Shown here in pieces: positions 25,501 through 35,606 of a stretch of 64,000 nt of DNA (within the stretch, counting starts at the first letter, position 1; every line of letters begins with the position of its first letter). The notes under the pieces are model-generated. The model was given only the letters and a program-made list of their open reading frames with translations, ran no database searches and was not told where the DNA came from. Made by a program: the position numbers and the translations under genes. This DNA comes from Myxococcales bacterium (GTDB taxonomy: Bacteria > Myxococcota > Myxococcia > Myxococcales > JAJYLH01), in assembly GCA_021787845.1 (NCBI GenBank), contig JAJYLH010000003.1:1-64000 (forward strand), given 5' to 3'.

Positions 25501-26715
25501 ATGGTCAAGACCCCGATCTACATGGACAACCAGGCGACGACGCCGCTCGACCCGCGGGTGCTCGAGCGGATGATGCCGTACCTGACGAGCGAGTTCGGGA
25601 ACGCCGCGAGCCGGTCGCACTCGTTCGGGTGGGCGGCGGAGGAGGCGGTCGAGAAGGCGCGCGGGCAGGTAGCGGCGCTCGTCGGCGCGAGCGAGAAGGA
25701 AGTCGTCTGGACGAGCGGCGCGACCGAGTCGACGAACCTCGCGCTCAAGGGGGTCGCCGAGTTCTACAAGGACAAGGGCAACCACCTCATCACGGTCCAG
25801 ACCGAGCACAAGGCGACGCTCGACTCGATGAAGCGGCTCGAACGGCAGGGCTACGAGGTGACGTTCCTGCCGGTGGCGCCGGACGGGCTCCTCGACCTCG
25901 CGCAGCTTCAGGCGGCGATCCGGCCGACGACGATCCTCGTCTCGGTGATGGCGGCGAACAACGAGATCGGGGTGCTGCAGCCGATTGGCGAGGTGGGGAA
26001 GCTCTGCCGCTCCCAGGGAGTGCTCCTGCACGTCGACGGCGCTCAAGCGGCCGGGAAGGTTCCGCTCGACGTGAACGAGATGGCCATCGACCTGATGAGC
26101 CTGTCGGCGCACAAGATCTACGGCCCGAAGGGGATGGGCGCCCTCTACGTGCGTCGCAAGCCGCGGGTCCGGCTCGCGCCGATCATCGACGGCGGCGGGC
26201 ACGAGCGGGGGATGCGCTCGGGCACCCTGAACGTCCCCGGCATCGTCGGGATGGGCGCGGCCTGCGAGCTTTGCCAGGCGGAGATGGCGACGGAAGCGCT
26301 GCGGCTCGCCTCCTTGCGCGACCGGCTCCTCGACGGCTTGAAGCGCAAGCTCGACCTGCTCACGGTCAACGGCTCGATGAAGCACCGGCTGCCGAACAAC
26401 CTGAACGTCTCGTTCGCCTACGTCGAGGGCGAGGCGCTGATGATGGCGATTCACGACGTCGCGGTCAGCTCCGGCTCGGCCTGCACCTCGGCGTCGCTCG
26501 AGCCGTCGTACGTCCTGCGCGCGCTGGGGGTCCCGGAGGAGCTCGCGCACACCAGCATCCGCTTCGGGCTCGGCCGGTTCAACACCGAGGAGGAGGTCGA
26601 CTACGTCATCGACCTGCTCTGGGACAAGGTGACGAGACTGCGGGAGATGAGCCCGCTCTACGAGATGGCGAAGGAAGGCATCGACCTGAAGCGAGTGAGC
26701 TGGGCGGCCCAGTAG
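25501..26715 (+). CDS. iscS: Cysteine desulfurase IscS
   Basis: A 404-aa PLP enzyme that removes sulfur from cysteine for Fe-S cluster assembly. Seen: [18 protein letters not shown] at the N terminus, [13 protein letters not shown], the PLP Lys in [17 protein letters not shown], and the mobile-loop catalytic Cys in [20 protein letters not shown]. Group I IscS length and loop. First gene of a seven-gene operon with all ISC partners in the classical order except that iscR is missing. Confidence 0.97.
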   Translation: MVKTPIYMDNQATTPLDPRVLERMMPYLTSEFGNAASRSHSFGWAAEEAVEKARGQVAALVGASEKEVVWTSGATESTNLALKGVAEFYKDKGNHLITVQTEHKATLDSMKRLERQGYEVTFLPVAPDGLLDLAQLQAAIRPTTILVSVMAANNEIGVLQPIGEVGKLCRSQGVLLHVDGAQAAGKVPLDVNEMAIDLMSLSAHKIYGPKGMGALYVRRKPRVRLAPIIDGGGHERGMRSGTLNVPGIVGMGAACELCQAEMATEALRLASLRDRLLDGLKRKLDLLTVNGSMKHRLPNNLNVSFAYVEGEALMMAIHDVAVSSGSACTSASLEPSYVLRALGVPEELAHTSIRFGLGRFNTEEEVDYVIDLLWDKVTRLREMSPLYEMAKEGIDLKRVSWAAQ

Positions 26716-26726
26716 CGGAGAAACCG

Positions 26727-27164
26727 ATGGCCTATTCGGAGAAGGTGCTCGACCACTACAACAACCCGCGCAACGTGGGGACGCTCGACAGGAACGACGA
26801 GAGCGTGGGGACGGGGCTCGTCGGCGCGCCCGCCTGCGGCGACGTGATGCGCCTGCAGCTCAAGATCGGCGAGGACGGCATCATCGAGGACGCGAAGTTC
26901 AAGACCTTCGGCTGCGGGTCGGCGATCGCGTCGAGCTCGCTCGTCACCGAGTGGGTCAAGGGAAAGAGCCTCGAGGAAGCCGGGCAGATCAAGAACTCGC
27001 AGATCGCCCAAGAGCTGGCGCTGCCGCCGGTGAAGATCCACTGCTCGGTGCTGGCCGAGGACGCCATCCGCGCGGCGATCGCCGACTTCAAGAAGAAGCG
27101 GGAGGCCAAGCGGCAGGCGGAAGCGGTGCCGCAGAACGAGGCCCCTGCCGGAGTGCAGGCGTAG
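26727..27164 (+). CDS. iscU: Fe-S scaffold protein IscU
   Basis: A 145-aa protein starting MAYSEKVLDHYNNPRNVGTL. The three scaffold Cys are in GAPACGDVMRLQL, KTFGCGSAIASSS and KIHCSVLAEDAIRAAI; LPPVK before the last Cys is the recognition motif of the HscA chaperone. A basic/Gln-rich C-terminal extension (KKKREAKRQAEAVPQNEAPA) is longer than in E. coli. It starts 11 nt after iscS. Confidence 0.97.
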   Translation: MAYSEKVLDHYNNPRNVGTLDRNDESVGTGLVGAPACGDVMRLQLKIGEDGIIEDAKFKTFGCGSAIASSSLVTEWVKGKSLEEAGQIKNSQIAQELALPPVKIHCSVLAEDAIRAAIADFKKKREAKRQAEAVPQNEAPAGVQA

Positions 27165-27203
27165 ACCGAGCTGCGCGGGCCCCGGTCGACCCGCGGCTCT
27201 CCC

Positions 27204-27281
27204 GCTCATCCTGAGCGCAGTCGAAGGATGAGCTCTCCAAGCGGTTGGCCCGCTCGCCCGTCGACTGCGCTCAGGGTGAGC
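27204..27281. repeat. Two CTCATCCTGAGCG hairpin repeats between iscU and iscA
   Basis: Unit 27204-27233: GCTCATCCT pairs with AGGATGAGC around a 12-nt loop. Unit 27252-27281 is an inverted, diverged copy (GCTCGCCCG...AGGGTGAGC). The same family occurs at 31013-31066, about 31140-31230 and inside the integrase gene (16994-17024). In the isc transcript they would make two hairpins splitting iscSU from iscA onward. Confidence 0.8.
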
Positions 27282-27299
27282 GGCACTGAGGAGCGCGCG

Positions 27300-27728
27300 A
27301 TGGGAACCGGGCTTTCAATCGATCTCTTGAAGCTGAGCGTGAAACCCACGGTGGCGGTGCCGCATGCCGAGAGCGCTGCCGAGTCGCGCGAGGCGAAGCT
27401 GACCGTCACCGCTTCCGCTGCCCAGGCCATCCGCGCCGAGCTCGACAAGCGCGCCAGCACCACGTCCGAATCGGGATTTCGTGTCGGCGTCCAGGGCGGT
27501 GGCTGCTCGGGGCTGTCGTACACGATGGCGTTCGAGGACCACCCGCGCCCGGACGACAAGGTGGTCGAACAGGACGGCGTCAGGGTCTATTGCGACCCGA
27601 AGAGCCACGTCTACCTCGCCGGCAGCGAGCTCGACTACGTCCGCACGCTGATGCGCACCGGCTTCGAGGTGCGCAACAACCCCCAGCAGAAGAGCTCCTG
27701 TAGCTGCGGCACGAGCTTCTCCGTGTAG
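27300..27728 (+). CDS. iscA: A-type Fe-S carrier IscA
   Basis: A 142-aa protein. The conserved core starts at LTVTASAAQAIRAELDKR; ligand Cys are in GVQGGGCSGLSYTMAFED and SSCSCGTSFSV (C-x-C near the end). It has an N-terminal extension of about 35 residues (MGTGLSIDLLKLSVKPTVAV) compared with E. coli IscA. It accepts clusters from IscU and passes them to apoproteins. Confidence 0.93.
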   Translation: MGTGLSIDLLKLSVKPTVAVPHAESAAESREAKLTVTASAAQAIRAELDKRASTTSESGFRVGVQGGGCSGLSYTMAFEDHPRPDDKVVEQDGVRVYCDPKSHVYLAGSELDYVRTLMRTGFEVRNNPQQKSSCSCGTSFSV

Positions 27729-27764
27729 GCCGCGGGTTAGCGCTCGACTGAGAAAGATAGCTCC

Positions 27765-28388
27765 ATGATTGCCTGCTGGTCCTGTCACAAGGAAGCTGGA
27801 CCGTCGCCGTTCTGCTCGGCGTGCGGCGAACTCCAGCCGGCGCGGCCGCGCGACGCGTTCCAAGTGTTCGACCTTTCGCCCCGCTACCACCTCGACCTCG
27901 CGGTGCTGGAAAAGAGCTGGCGCGAAAGGTCGAAGAAGCTGCACCCGGACAAGTTCGTCCGGGCCGGCGCCCGGCAGCGGCGGTTCGCCCTCGAGCAGAC
28001 GACGCTGTTGAACCAGGCCTACAAGGAGCTCAAGAGCCCTCTCGCTCGGGCGGAGCTGATCCTACGGTCGAACGGTTACTCGACGCCGACGGCGGAGGCG
28101 GGGAAGGCGGGCGCGGGCGAGAAGCTGCCGCTCGAGTTCTACGAAGAGGTGATGGTCGACCGCGAGGCGCTGGACGAGGCGAAGGCGGAGGGACCGGAAG
28201 CGGTGCAGGCCCTCGCGAGCCAGGTGCTCACCCGGCGCGACGCGACGCTCGCGATCATCGACCGGGCGTTCGCGGACTGGGAGCGGTCGGGTGACGCGGC
28301 GGCGCTCGGGCCGGCGGAGCCGGAGCTCGCGAAGCTGCGCTACTACGCTCGGTTCGTCGATGAGGTCGAAGGGCGGCCCCACGATTAG
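27765..28388 (+). CDS. hscB: Co-chaperone HscB with N-terminal zinc ribbon
   Basis: A 207-aa J-domain protein: DAFQVFDLSPRYHLDLAVLE, RSKKLHPDKFVRAG (HPD motif), then the C-terminal helical IscU-binding domain (LPLEFYEEVMVDREALDEAK). At the N terminus CWSCHKEAGPSPFCSACGE forms a CxxC...CxxC zinc ribbon absent from E. coli HscB but typical of human HSC20 and its relatives. It stimulates the HscA ATPase and delivers IscU. Confidence 0.95.
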   Translation: MIACWSCHKEAGPSPFCSACGELQPARPRDAFQVFDLSPRYHLDLAVLEKSWRERSKKLHPDKFVRAGARQRRFALEQTTLLNQAYKELKSPLARAELILRSNGYSTPTAEAGKAGAGEKLPLEFYEEVMVDREALDEAKAEGPEAVQALASQVLTRRDATLAIIDRAFADWERSGDAAALGPAEPELAKLRYYARFVDEVEGRPHD

Positions 28389-28398
28389 GAATTCAAGG

Positions 28399-30219
<1,821 letters not shown>

Positions 30220-30288
30220 AGAGCGAGACCGCTCCTGGCTGGGGGAGCCCAAGGGGAGCGGTAGCGGCGCCGGGAAGGAGATGCGGTT

Positions 30289-30699
30289 TTGCCCAAAGTG
30301 ACGTTCCGATTCGAAGGCCGGGAGGTCGAGACCGAGGTCGCGCCCGGGACGAACCTGTTGGAGGCGGCCGAGCAGTGCGGCGCGCGCGAGGGCCACGCCT
30401 GCGGCGGCGTCTGCGCCTGCTCGACCTGCCACGTCTACGTCGTCCAGTGCTACGGCTCGCTGACCGAAGCGAGCGACCAGGAGGAGGACATCCTCGACAA
30501 GGCGTTCGACGTGAAGCCGAATTCGCGCCTCGGGTGCCAGGCCGAGGTGACGAACGAGAACGTGGTCGCCGACATCTCGGCGGAGTCGCTGCAAGCCTGG
30601 TACGACGAAAACCCGAAAGAGCGGGCCGAACGCGACGAACGGTTGCGCGCGGAGGGCAAGGCGATTCCGCCGCCGGCCCGCGACCTGCGAGACCTCTAG
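30289..30699 (+). CDS. fdx: ISC-type [2Fe-2S] ferredoxin
   Basis: A 136-aa adrenodoxin-type ferredoxin. Cluster Cys lie in AREGHACGGVCACSTCHVYV (C-x5-C-x2-C after alignment) and the fourth in NSRLGCQAEVTNENVV. TTG 30289 is taken as start because GAAGGAG sits 8 nt upstream; ATG 30281 gives only a six-codon frame, and GTG 30298 is the alternative. The C-terminal extension (QAWYDENPKERAERDERLRA) is charged and unusual. It donates electrons for cluster assembly. Confidence 0.92.
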   Translation: MPKVTFRFEGREVETEVAPGTNLLEAAEQCGAREGHACGGVCACSTCHVYVVQCYGSLTEASDQEEDILDKAFDVKPNSRLGCQAEVTNENVVADISAESLQAWYDENPKERAERDERLRAEGKAIPPPARDLRDL

Positions 30700-30717
30700 C
30701 GAAACGGGGAGACCTTC

Positions 30718-30918
30718 ATGGCCTTCAAATGGACGGACGTCCGCGAAATCGCCATCGCCCTGGCGGAGCGCTTCCCCGAGACGGATCCGCTCTCGGTGCG
30801 TTTCACGGACCTGCATCGTTGGGTGCGCGAGCTGCCCGGTTTCGAGGACGATCCCGAGAAGTCGAACGAGAAGATTCTCGAAGCCATCCAGATGGCTTGG
30901 TTGGACGAACGGGAGTGA
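30718..30918 (+). CDS. iscX: IscX
   Basis: A 66-aa acidic protein. [34 protein letters not shown] and [20 protein letters not shown] match IscX (YfhJ) along the whole length. It binds IscS and iron and tunes desulfurase activity. Last gene of the isc operon, 18 nt after fdx. Confidence 0.95.
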   Translation: MAFKWTDVREIAIALAERFPETDPLSVRFTDLHRWVRELPGFEDDPEKSNEKILEAIQMAWLDERE

Positions 30919-31274
30919 GCGGGCGGATCCCGAATACGCTCTCGCTAGCTAGCACCGCTGCCGGGGGCCGATTTCAGCTCGACTGTGGAACCGCTCATCC
31001 TGAGCGTATCCACCCGCTCATCCTGAGCGTATCCACCCCGCTCATCCTGAGCGTAGTCGAAGGATGAGCCGGCGGTGCGCCACCGGGACTTGCACCTCAT
31101 GACGCCAGGTCTTTCAAGGTGCCACCGAGCGAAAGACCGCTCGTCGTGAGCGCAGTCGGAGGGCGGGCGGATTTTCGCATCGGCGCTCGTCCCTCGTCCT
31201 TCGGCTGCGCTCAGGGTGACCGCTCGGGATGAGCGGCGATTCCGGCTCAGGCCCACCTTGAAAGCCCTGACCTC
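30919..31274. repeat. Non-coding stretch with CTCATCCTGAGCG hairpin-repeat cluster
   Basis: Three head-to-tail partial or full units lie between about 30990 and 31066 (CTCATCCTGAGCGTA at about 30995, 31018 and 31042; the last is complete with the GAAGGATGAG arm). Degenerate units follow near 31140-31160 and 31190-31230. No gene is seen. The hairpins follow the isc operon and may mark its 3' end. Confidence 0.7.
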
Positions 31275-31685
31275 ATGACGCCCCTCGATCCCAATCATTG
31301 GCTCTATCGCCTCGCGCCGGACGACTGGCTTCTCGCCGCGCGCCACGAACGCGCTCAAGCGATGTCGGCGTTCGCGAAGCACGACCGGCGGACGGGCGTT
31401 GCCTGCGCCCGACGCGCCGCGGGGATGGCGATGAACGCGCTCCTCGTCCTCGTCCCGAACGATGCCTGGGGCCGCAGCTACGTCGAGCACCTGCGGGCCG
31501 CCCGGGGAGATGAAGCGCTCCCGTTGGCCGTCCGGGAGGCGGCAGGGCTGCTGGTCGACGCCTCGCTCTCGGCGCCCCGGTTGGTCCAGCTCGGCGGAAC
31601 CGCTGATGATGGGCTTGTCGCCGCCGCGACCTCGGTCATCGGCTGGTGCGCCGAGCGCGTCGAGAGGCTCACCTCTTCCGGCTGA
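31275..31685 (+). CDS. Small helical protein, HEPN-like
   Basis: A 136-aa protein (MTPLDPNHWLYRLAPDDWLL). All-helical pattern: AARHERAQAMSAFAKHDRRT, GVACARRAAGMAMNALLVLV, then LPLAVREAAGLLVDASLSAP and a last helix ending WCAERVERL. The A(L).A...F...  paired-helix style with R-rich helix 2 suggests a HEPN fold, but the catalytic RxxxxH motif was not found. It follows the isc operon after repeats and is probably transcribed separately. Function unknown. Confidence 0.55.
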   Translation: MTPLDPNHWLYRLAPDDWLLAARHERAQAMSAFAKHDRRTGVACARRAAGMAMNALLVLVPNDAWGRSYVEHLRAARGDEALPLAVREAAGLLVDASLSAPRLVQLGGTADDGLVAAATSVIGWCAERVERLTSSG

Positions 31686-31701
31686 GCGAAGCGGCAGCGC
31701 T

Positions 31702-33396
31702 CTAGTGATACGGGCTGGCGGTCGAAATCGAGTAGGCCGGCTGGAAGATCTCCGCGGAATCGAGGAAGGTCTGGGTCGAGCCGCCGTACTCGATGCCCCC
31801 GCAGGCGAAGACCGTTCCATCGAGGAGCGTCGTGTACGCGCCCAGGTAACGGTCGTTCATCATCTCGCTCCCCACGGGCACCACCGAGACGGGCGCGCCT
31901 TCGCCGGTCGAAGAAGCCGCGAAGATCGCGGCGGTCTTGGATGTCTCGGGCGGGTTGTTGGTGGTCCCCGAAATGCCGCCCATCACGAGCACCGTCCCGT
32001 CGCGCAGCGCCTCGATGCCCCCTTGTCCTCGGCGCTCGTCGGTCGACGGCCCGCCGCTGACGGTCTTGGCATCGACGTCGATGACGAAGGCGTCGTTGGA
32101 CGCGTAGGGGTAGAGCGTCGGCGGTTCGGGGCCTTGAGGGGTTTCGTACCCCCCGGCAACCAGCACCGTGAGGTCGCCCCCGAGCGACGTCATCCCGTCG
32201 AGGCCGAGCGGCGCCGCCATCGGGTAGGCGAGGCCCATCGGACCGCTGGAGCTGCTGAGCTGCAGCGCGACGTTCCAGCCCTTGGTCGGGTCCTTGTTCC
32301 CCTCGTCGTCGAAGGTCACGCTGTTCGGCCGCTCGACGAAGAGGTCGGTGTTCGAAACCACCTGCGTGCCGTCCCAGCCCCCGACGATGAGCACCCGCCC
32401 CCGGGTCAGGCCGACGGCGGTCAGCTCGGCGCGCGGGTCCTTGTCGTAGAACTCCAAGCCCGACTGGACGAACTGCATCTGCTGCGGGTCGAAGACCTCG
32501 ACGGAGTCGAGAGGCACAGGGTTGACCGCCGGGTTGCCGTCGGTGCCCAAGCCCCCGTAGCCGCCGGCGACCAGCACCGCGGAGCCGTCGAGCGGCGCAG
32601 CGGCGGCGAACTTCATCCGCGGCGTCGCCATCTCGATGCCGGTATTCAAGGCGTTGGTCTTCTCCTGGAAGACGTCCGCCTCCCGAATGACACCCGTTCC
32701 GTTCACGCCGCCCGCAATCAGCGTCATCGTCGTGCCGGGGATGTGGACCGCGACGTGGAAGGCCCGCGGCACCACCATGTCGGGCCCCGGCGTCAGGGTG
32801 CCCGTGCGCGGATCGTAGATCTCCGTCGAGCTCAGGTAGGTCCGGTTGCCCTGCCCATCGTCGGCGAACCCTCCCACGATCAGCACCCGGCCGTCGTAGA
32901 GCGTCGTCGCGGTGGCGCCGGCGCGCGGGTCGGCGAGCTTCTCGCAAACCGTCGGCGCGCCCGAGCTCGCGACCGAGGTGAAGGCGCCGACCCGACGCAG
33001 GAAGACCGACATGTTCTGGGCGGCAGTGCTCTCGGAGAGGTCGAGCGGTCCCGTCTCCCCGCGCGAAACGATCTTCCCCGACGCGTCGAGCCCCTCGACC
33101 ACGATGTCGCGGTCCTTCCCCACCGGGATGTTCGGGAGGACCTGGCTCGTCGCGCCGTTCAGGCTCGCCGTCGTCTGGAGCTGAAAGCCGGCGATGCCGG
33201 GGCCGTAGACGGTGAACCGCAGTCGGACGACGTTGGTCAGCGGGTCGAGAGTCGACGCTGATTCGCAGACGCGCGTGACCAGATGGACGTTGACGGGCTC
33301 GACGCTGCTCGCGCAGGCTGAGCCGAGCGCCAACGCCACCGGGAGCGTCTTCTTGAATGCCCGCGCTCCTCGCGCGAGCCGGGGCGCGAAATCCAT
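31702..33396 (-). CDS. Kelch-repeat secreted lipoprotein
   Basis: A 564-aa protein with signal region KKTLPVALALGSACASS (lipobox-like SAC). An N-terminal beta domain of about 130 residues precedes kelch blades built on GRVLIVGGFADDGQGNRTYL, STEIYDPRTGTLTPGPDM and later AVLVAGGYGG, RVLIVGGWDG, TVLVMGGISG and TVFACGGIEYGG, about six repeats forming one propeller. It begins 6 nt after the PEGA gene stop, so the two are one operon. An envelope or secreted binding protein of unknown ligand. Confidence 0.78.
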   Translation of the reverse strand: MDFAPRLARGARAFKKTLPVALALGSACASSVEPVNVHLVTRVCESASTLDPLTNVVRLRFTVYGPGIAGFQLQTTASLNGATSQVLPNIPVGKDRDIVVEGLDASGKIVSRGETGPLDLSESTAAQNMSVFLRRVGAFTSVASSGAPTVCEKLADPRAGATATTLYDGRVLIVGGFADDGQGNRTYLSSTEIYDPRTGTLTPGPDMVVPRAFHVAVHIPGTTMTLIAGGVNGTGVIREADVFQEKTNALNTGIEMATPRMKFAAAAPLDGSAVLVAGGYGGLGTDGNPAVNPVPLDSVEVFDPQQMQFVQSGLEFYDKDPRAELTAVGLTRGRVLIVGGWDGTQVVSNTDLFVERPNSVTFDDEGNKDPTKGWNVALQLSSSSGPMGLAYPMAAPLGLDGMTSLGGDLTVLVAGGYETPQGPEPPTLYPYASNDAFVIDVDAKTVSGGPSTDERRGQGGIEALRDGTVLVMGGISGTTNNPPETSKTAAIFAASSTGEGAPVSVVPVGSEMMNDRYLGAYTTLLDGTVFACGGIEYGGSTQTFLDSAEIFQPAYSISTASPYH

Positions 33397-33402
33397 CGAG
33401 GC

Positions 33403-35424
33403 CTACCAGGTGATGGTGGCGGTGGCGCTGGTCGGGGTCTTCGGGCTCAAGAGCGCGTACCCGAGATAGGCGAGCCCGCCCGCGGCCACGACGCCGATGC
33501 CGCTCCACATCAGAATCGTCGCTGTCGAGCTGTGGCTCTGGCCCGATTCCATCTCCTCCATCTGATGCATCTGCTCCGGCGAGAGGTCCGACATCGACGA
33601 GGCCTTCGGGGCGGGCAGCGCGGGCTGGAGGTCGACGGGCTTGGGCGGCGGCGCCGAGGGGGTCTGCGTCTCCTCGGCCTCCACCTGCTCCAAGACGTTC
33701 TGCTGGGTCGCCGGCGCCACCTTCGGGGCTGGCGCCGTCACCGGCGCAGGCTTGACGGCAGCGGTGCCGATGGGCGTCACGACGGGCGCGGGGACCGGAC
33801 CGGTGACCGGGGCCGCCGGCTGCTCCGCGATCGGCGCGACCGGGCGTAGCCGGCGCGTCGGATGCGGCGGCATCGCGGCCGCGGAATCGGGCGGGCCGCC
33901 CCCCGCCACGACCACCACCGGGCGATGGGGCACCGCCGGCGGGGGCGTCTGGTCTTCGTGGGTGACCGGACGCAAGTGATCCTCTCCGGCAGCGCTCTCG
34001 CTCGACGCCACCGCGGGCCCGGCCCCGGTTCCGGTGACCGTCACCACGTTCAAGCTCGCCTCGACGCTGACCGGCCGCGCTTTCGGAAAGAACGCCACCG
34101 ACCCGTCCGGCACCACGCCCTGGAAGGCGGCCACCTTCCGTGACAGGTCGCTCGTCAGCTTGAAGACCTCGATTTCCGCGCCAATCATCTGCGGGTCGAA
34201 CTCGAGCGGCGCGAGCAGCTCGACCTTCTGGTCCTTGACCCGCAGCGCGTAGGTGTGCGCGTGGATGAGCTGCCCCGTCTTGTGCAGAGCCCCGAAGAGG
34301 ACGTAGTCCGCCTGCGCCTGGCGGCCGAGCTGCTGGATGTCCCCGAGAATCGGCGCGGAAAAGGCGTTGTCCGCCAGGGCCTTCGCAACGTTCGAGCGGG
34401 CCCCGCCCGCCTTCCCGAAAAGGTCCGCCGTCACGTCCACCTCGTCCCCGGAAGCGACGGACACCGTCTTCCAGTAGGCCCCGGCGTCCGGCTTGACGAC
34501 GAGCAGGTAATGGTCACCAGGAACGATTCCCTGAGCCAGGAGCGGTGTCTCTCCCAATCGATGCCCGTCGAGGGTGACCGTCGCGCCCTCGGGGCTCGAC
34601 AGCACCTTCAAGGACCCGCGCGGCTTCGCCAGGTACTCCTTGCGCTGCCGATTCTGGAGCATCACGAAGAGGTTGACCACCTCGCCCTTCTTCAGCACCC
34701 GCGCCGGGTCGATTCGAATCATGTCGCCGAGCAGCTTCATCGATTCCTTTTCCGACCCCAGCCGGAACTGCGCCATCGAGAGCTGCAAGTAGGCGTCGGA
34801 AAGCGGCTGGAAGTCGTCGGCGCCCTGGAAATTCCCGAGGAACCGCTGAATGCCCTTTTCGTAGAGCTTCGCGGCGACGGTGATGCGATGGCGTTTGACG
34901 AGGCCGTCCGCCTGGTCGAAGTTGGCGATCGCCTGCGCGATCTGGTCCCGCGCTTGGTCGAGGTCCTGCTTCCACGCCGCCGCCTGGGCCGACGGAACAG
35001 TCAGGTGCACCACCGAGAACTGGTTGGTCGCCGACAGCTCGTCTTCGACCAGTCCGGTCGCCTTGTCTCCCGCCGACTGCGGCATCTCGCCGTAGAGCGG
35101 GGCGTACGGGAGCACCAGGACGGCCGGGAGGGAACCGGCCGGGGCGGGGGTTCCGGCATCGGCACCGCTGTCGTTTGCCGGCGGCGCCGCCGCTGGGCTG
35201 GTTCCCTGGTGGACGGCGGAGCCGGGGGTTGGGACGAGGTCGGTGTCGTCGCTGCTCGAGTCGGTGGCGCCGCTGTCGTCATCGCCGGAGAGTGGCGCGA
35301 GGGCACCGGACGGACCGGCGGCGGAGGCCGGCGGCGCCGCTGGAGACGGCGAGCCCTTCGCCATGGCGGCAGGGCTCACGGCGAGCGCGAAGAGACACAA
35401 GCTCAGAGCGAGGCGGGACCACAT
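33403..35424 (-). CDS. PEGA-domain envelope protein
   Basis: A 673-aa protein. Signal peptide MWSRLALSLCLFALAVSPAA is followed by a Pro/Ala/Asp low-complexity region (about residues 25-95), a domain of about 60 residues (PAVLVLPYAPLYGEMPQSAG) like those that compute lipoprotein paths in Myxococcota, a helical TPR-like region (RITVAAKLYEKGIQRFLGNF) and a PEGA domain (GSLKVLSSPEGATVTLDGHR). A long Pro/Ala/Val linker leads to a C-terminal membrane helix (ATILMWSGIGVVAAGGLAYL). It is anchored in the membrane and probably binds surface polymer. Operon with the kelch protein. Confidence 0.75.
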   Translation of the reverse strand: MWSRLALSLCLFALAVSPAAMAKGSPSPAAPPASAAGPSGALAPLSGDDDSGATDSSSDDTDLVPTPGSAVHQGTSPAAAPPANDSGADAGTPAPAGSLPAVLVLPYAPLYGEMPQSAGDKATGLVEDELSATNQFSVVHLTVPSAQAAAWKQDLDQARDQIAQAIANFDQADGLVKRHRITVAAKLYEKGIQRFLGNFQGADDFQPLSDAYLQLSMAQFRLGSEKESMKLLGDMIRIDPARVLKKGEVVNLFVMLQNRQRKEYLAKPRGSLKVLSSPEGATVTLDGHRLGETPLLAQGIVPGDHYLLVVKPDAGAYWKTVSVASGDEVDVTADLFGKAGGARSNVAKALADNAFSAPILGDIQQLGRQAQADYVLFGALHKTGQLIHAHTYALRVKDQKVELLAPLEFDPQMIGAEIEVFKLTSDLSRKVAAFQGVVPDGSVAFFPKARPVSVEASLNVVTVTGTGAGPAVASSESAAGEDHLRPVTHEDQTPPPAVPHRPVVVVAGGGPPDSAAAMPPHPTRRLRPVAPIAEQPAAPVTGPVPAPVVTPIGTAAVKPAPVTAPAPKVAPATQQNVLEQVEAEETQTPSAPPPKPVDLQPALPAPKASSMSDLSPEQMHQMEEMESGQSHSSTATILMWSGIGVVAAGGLAYLGYALLSPKTPTSATATITW

Positions 35425-35606
35425 CGGACGCTTTGGCTCCTGAAAGAAACGACGCCGACCCGAAGCGTTCTAGCTACGCGAATTGGCGCTTCGAGTCAAT
35501 CCGAGGGGCGGCGCCGGTGGCGGACGTGCGCGCCGTCCGTCTATCCTCTTCGACGCGCGGCCGGCGGTTTCGATCCGAAAGCGGGCAAGGCGCCCTTCGA
35601 GAAGGG

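Noticed and set aside
30281-30301. ATG 30281 as the ferredoxin start
   Set aside because: It reads only six codons before a stop; the ferredoxin frame begins with TTG 30289 or GTG 30298.
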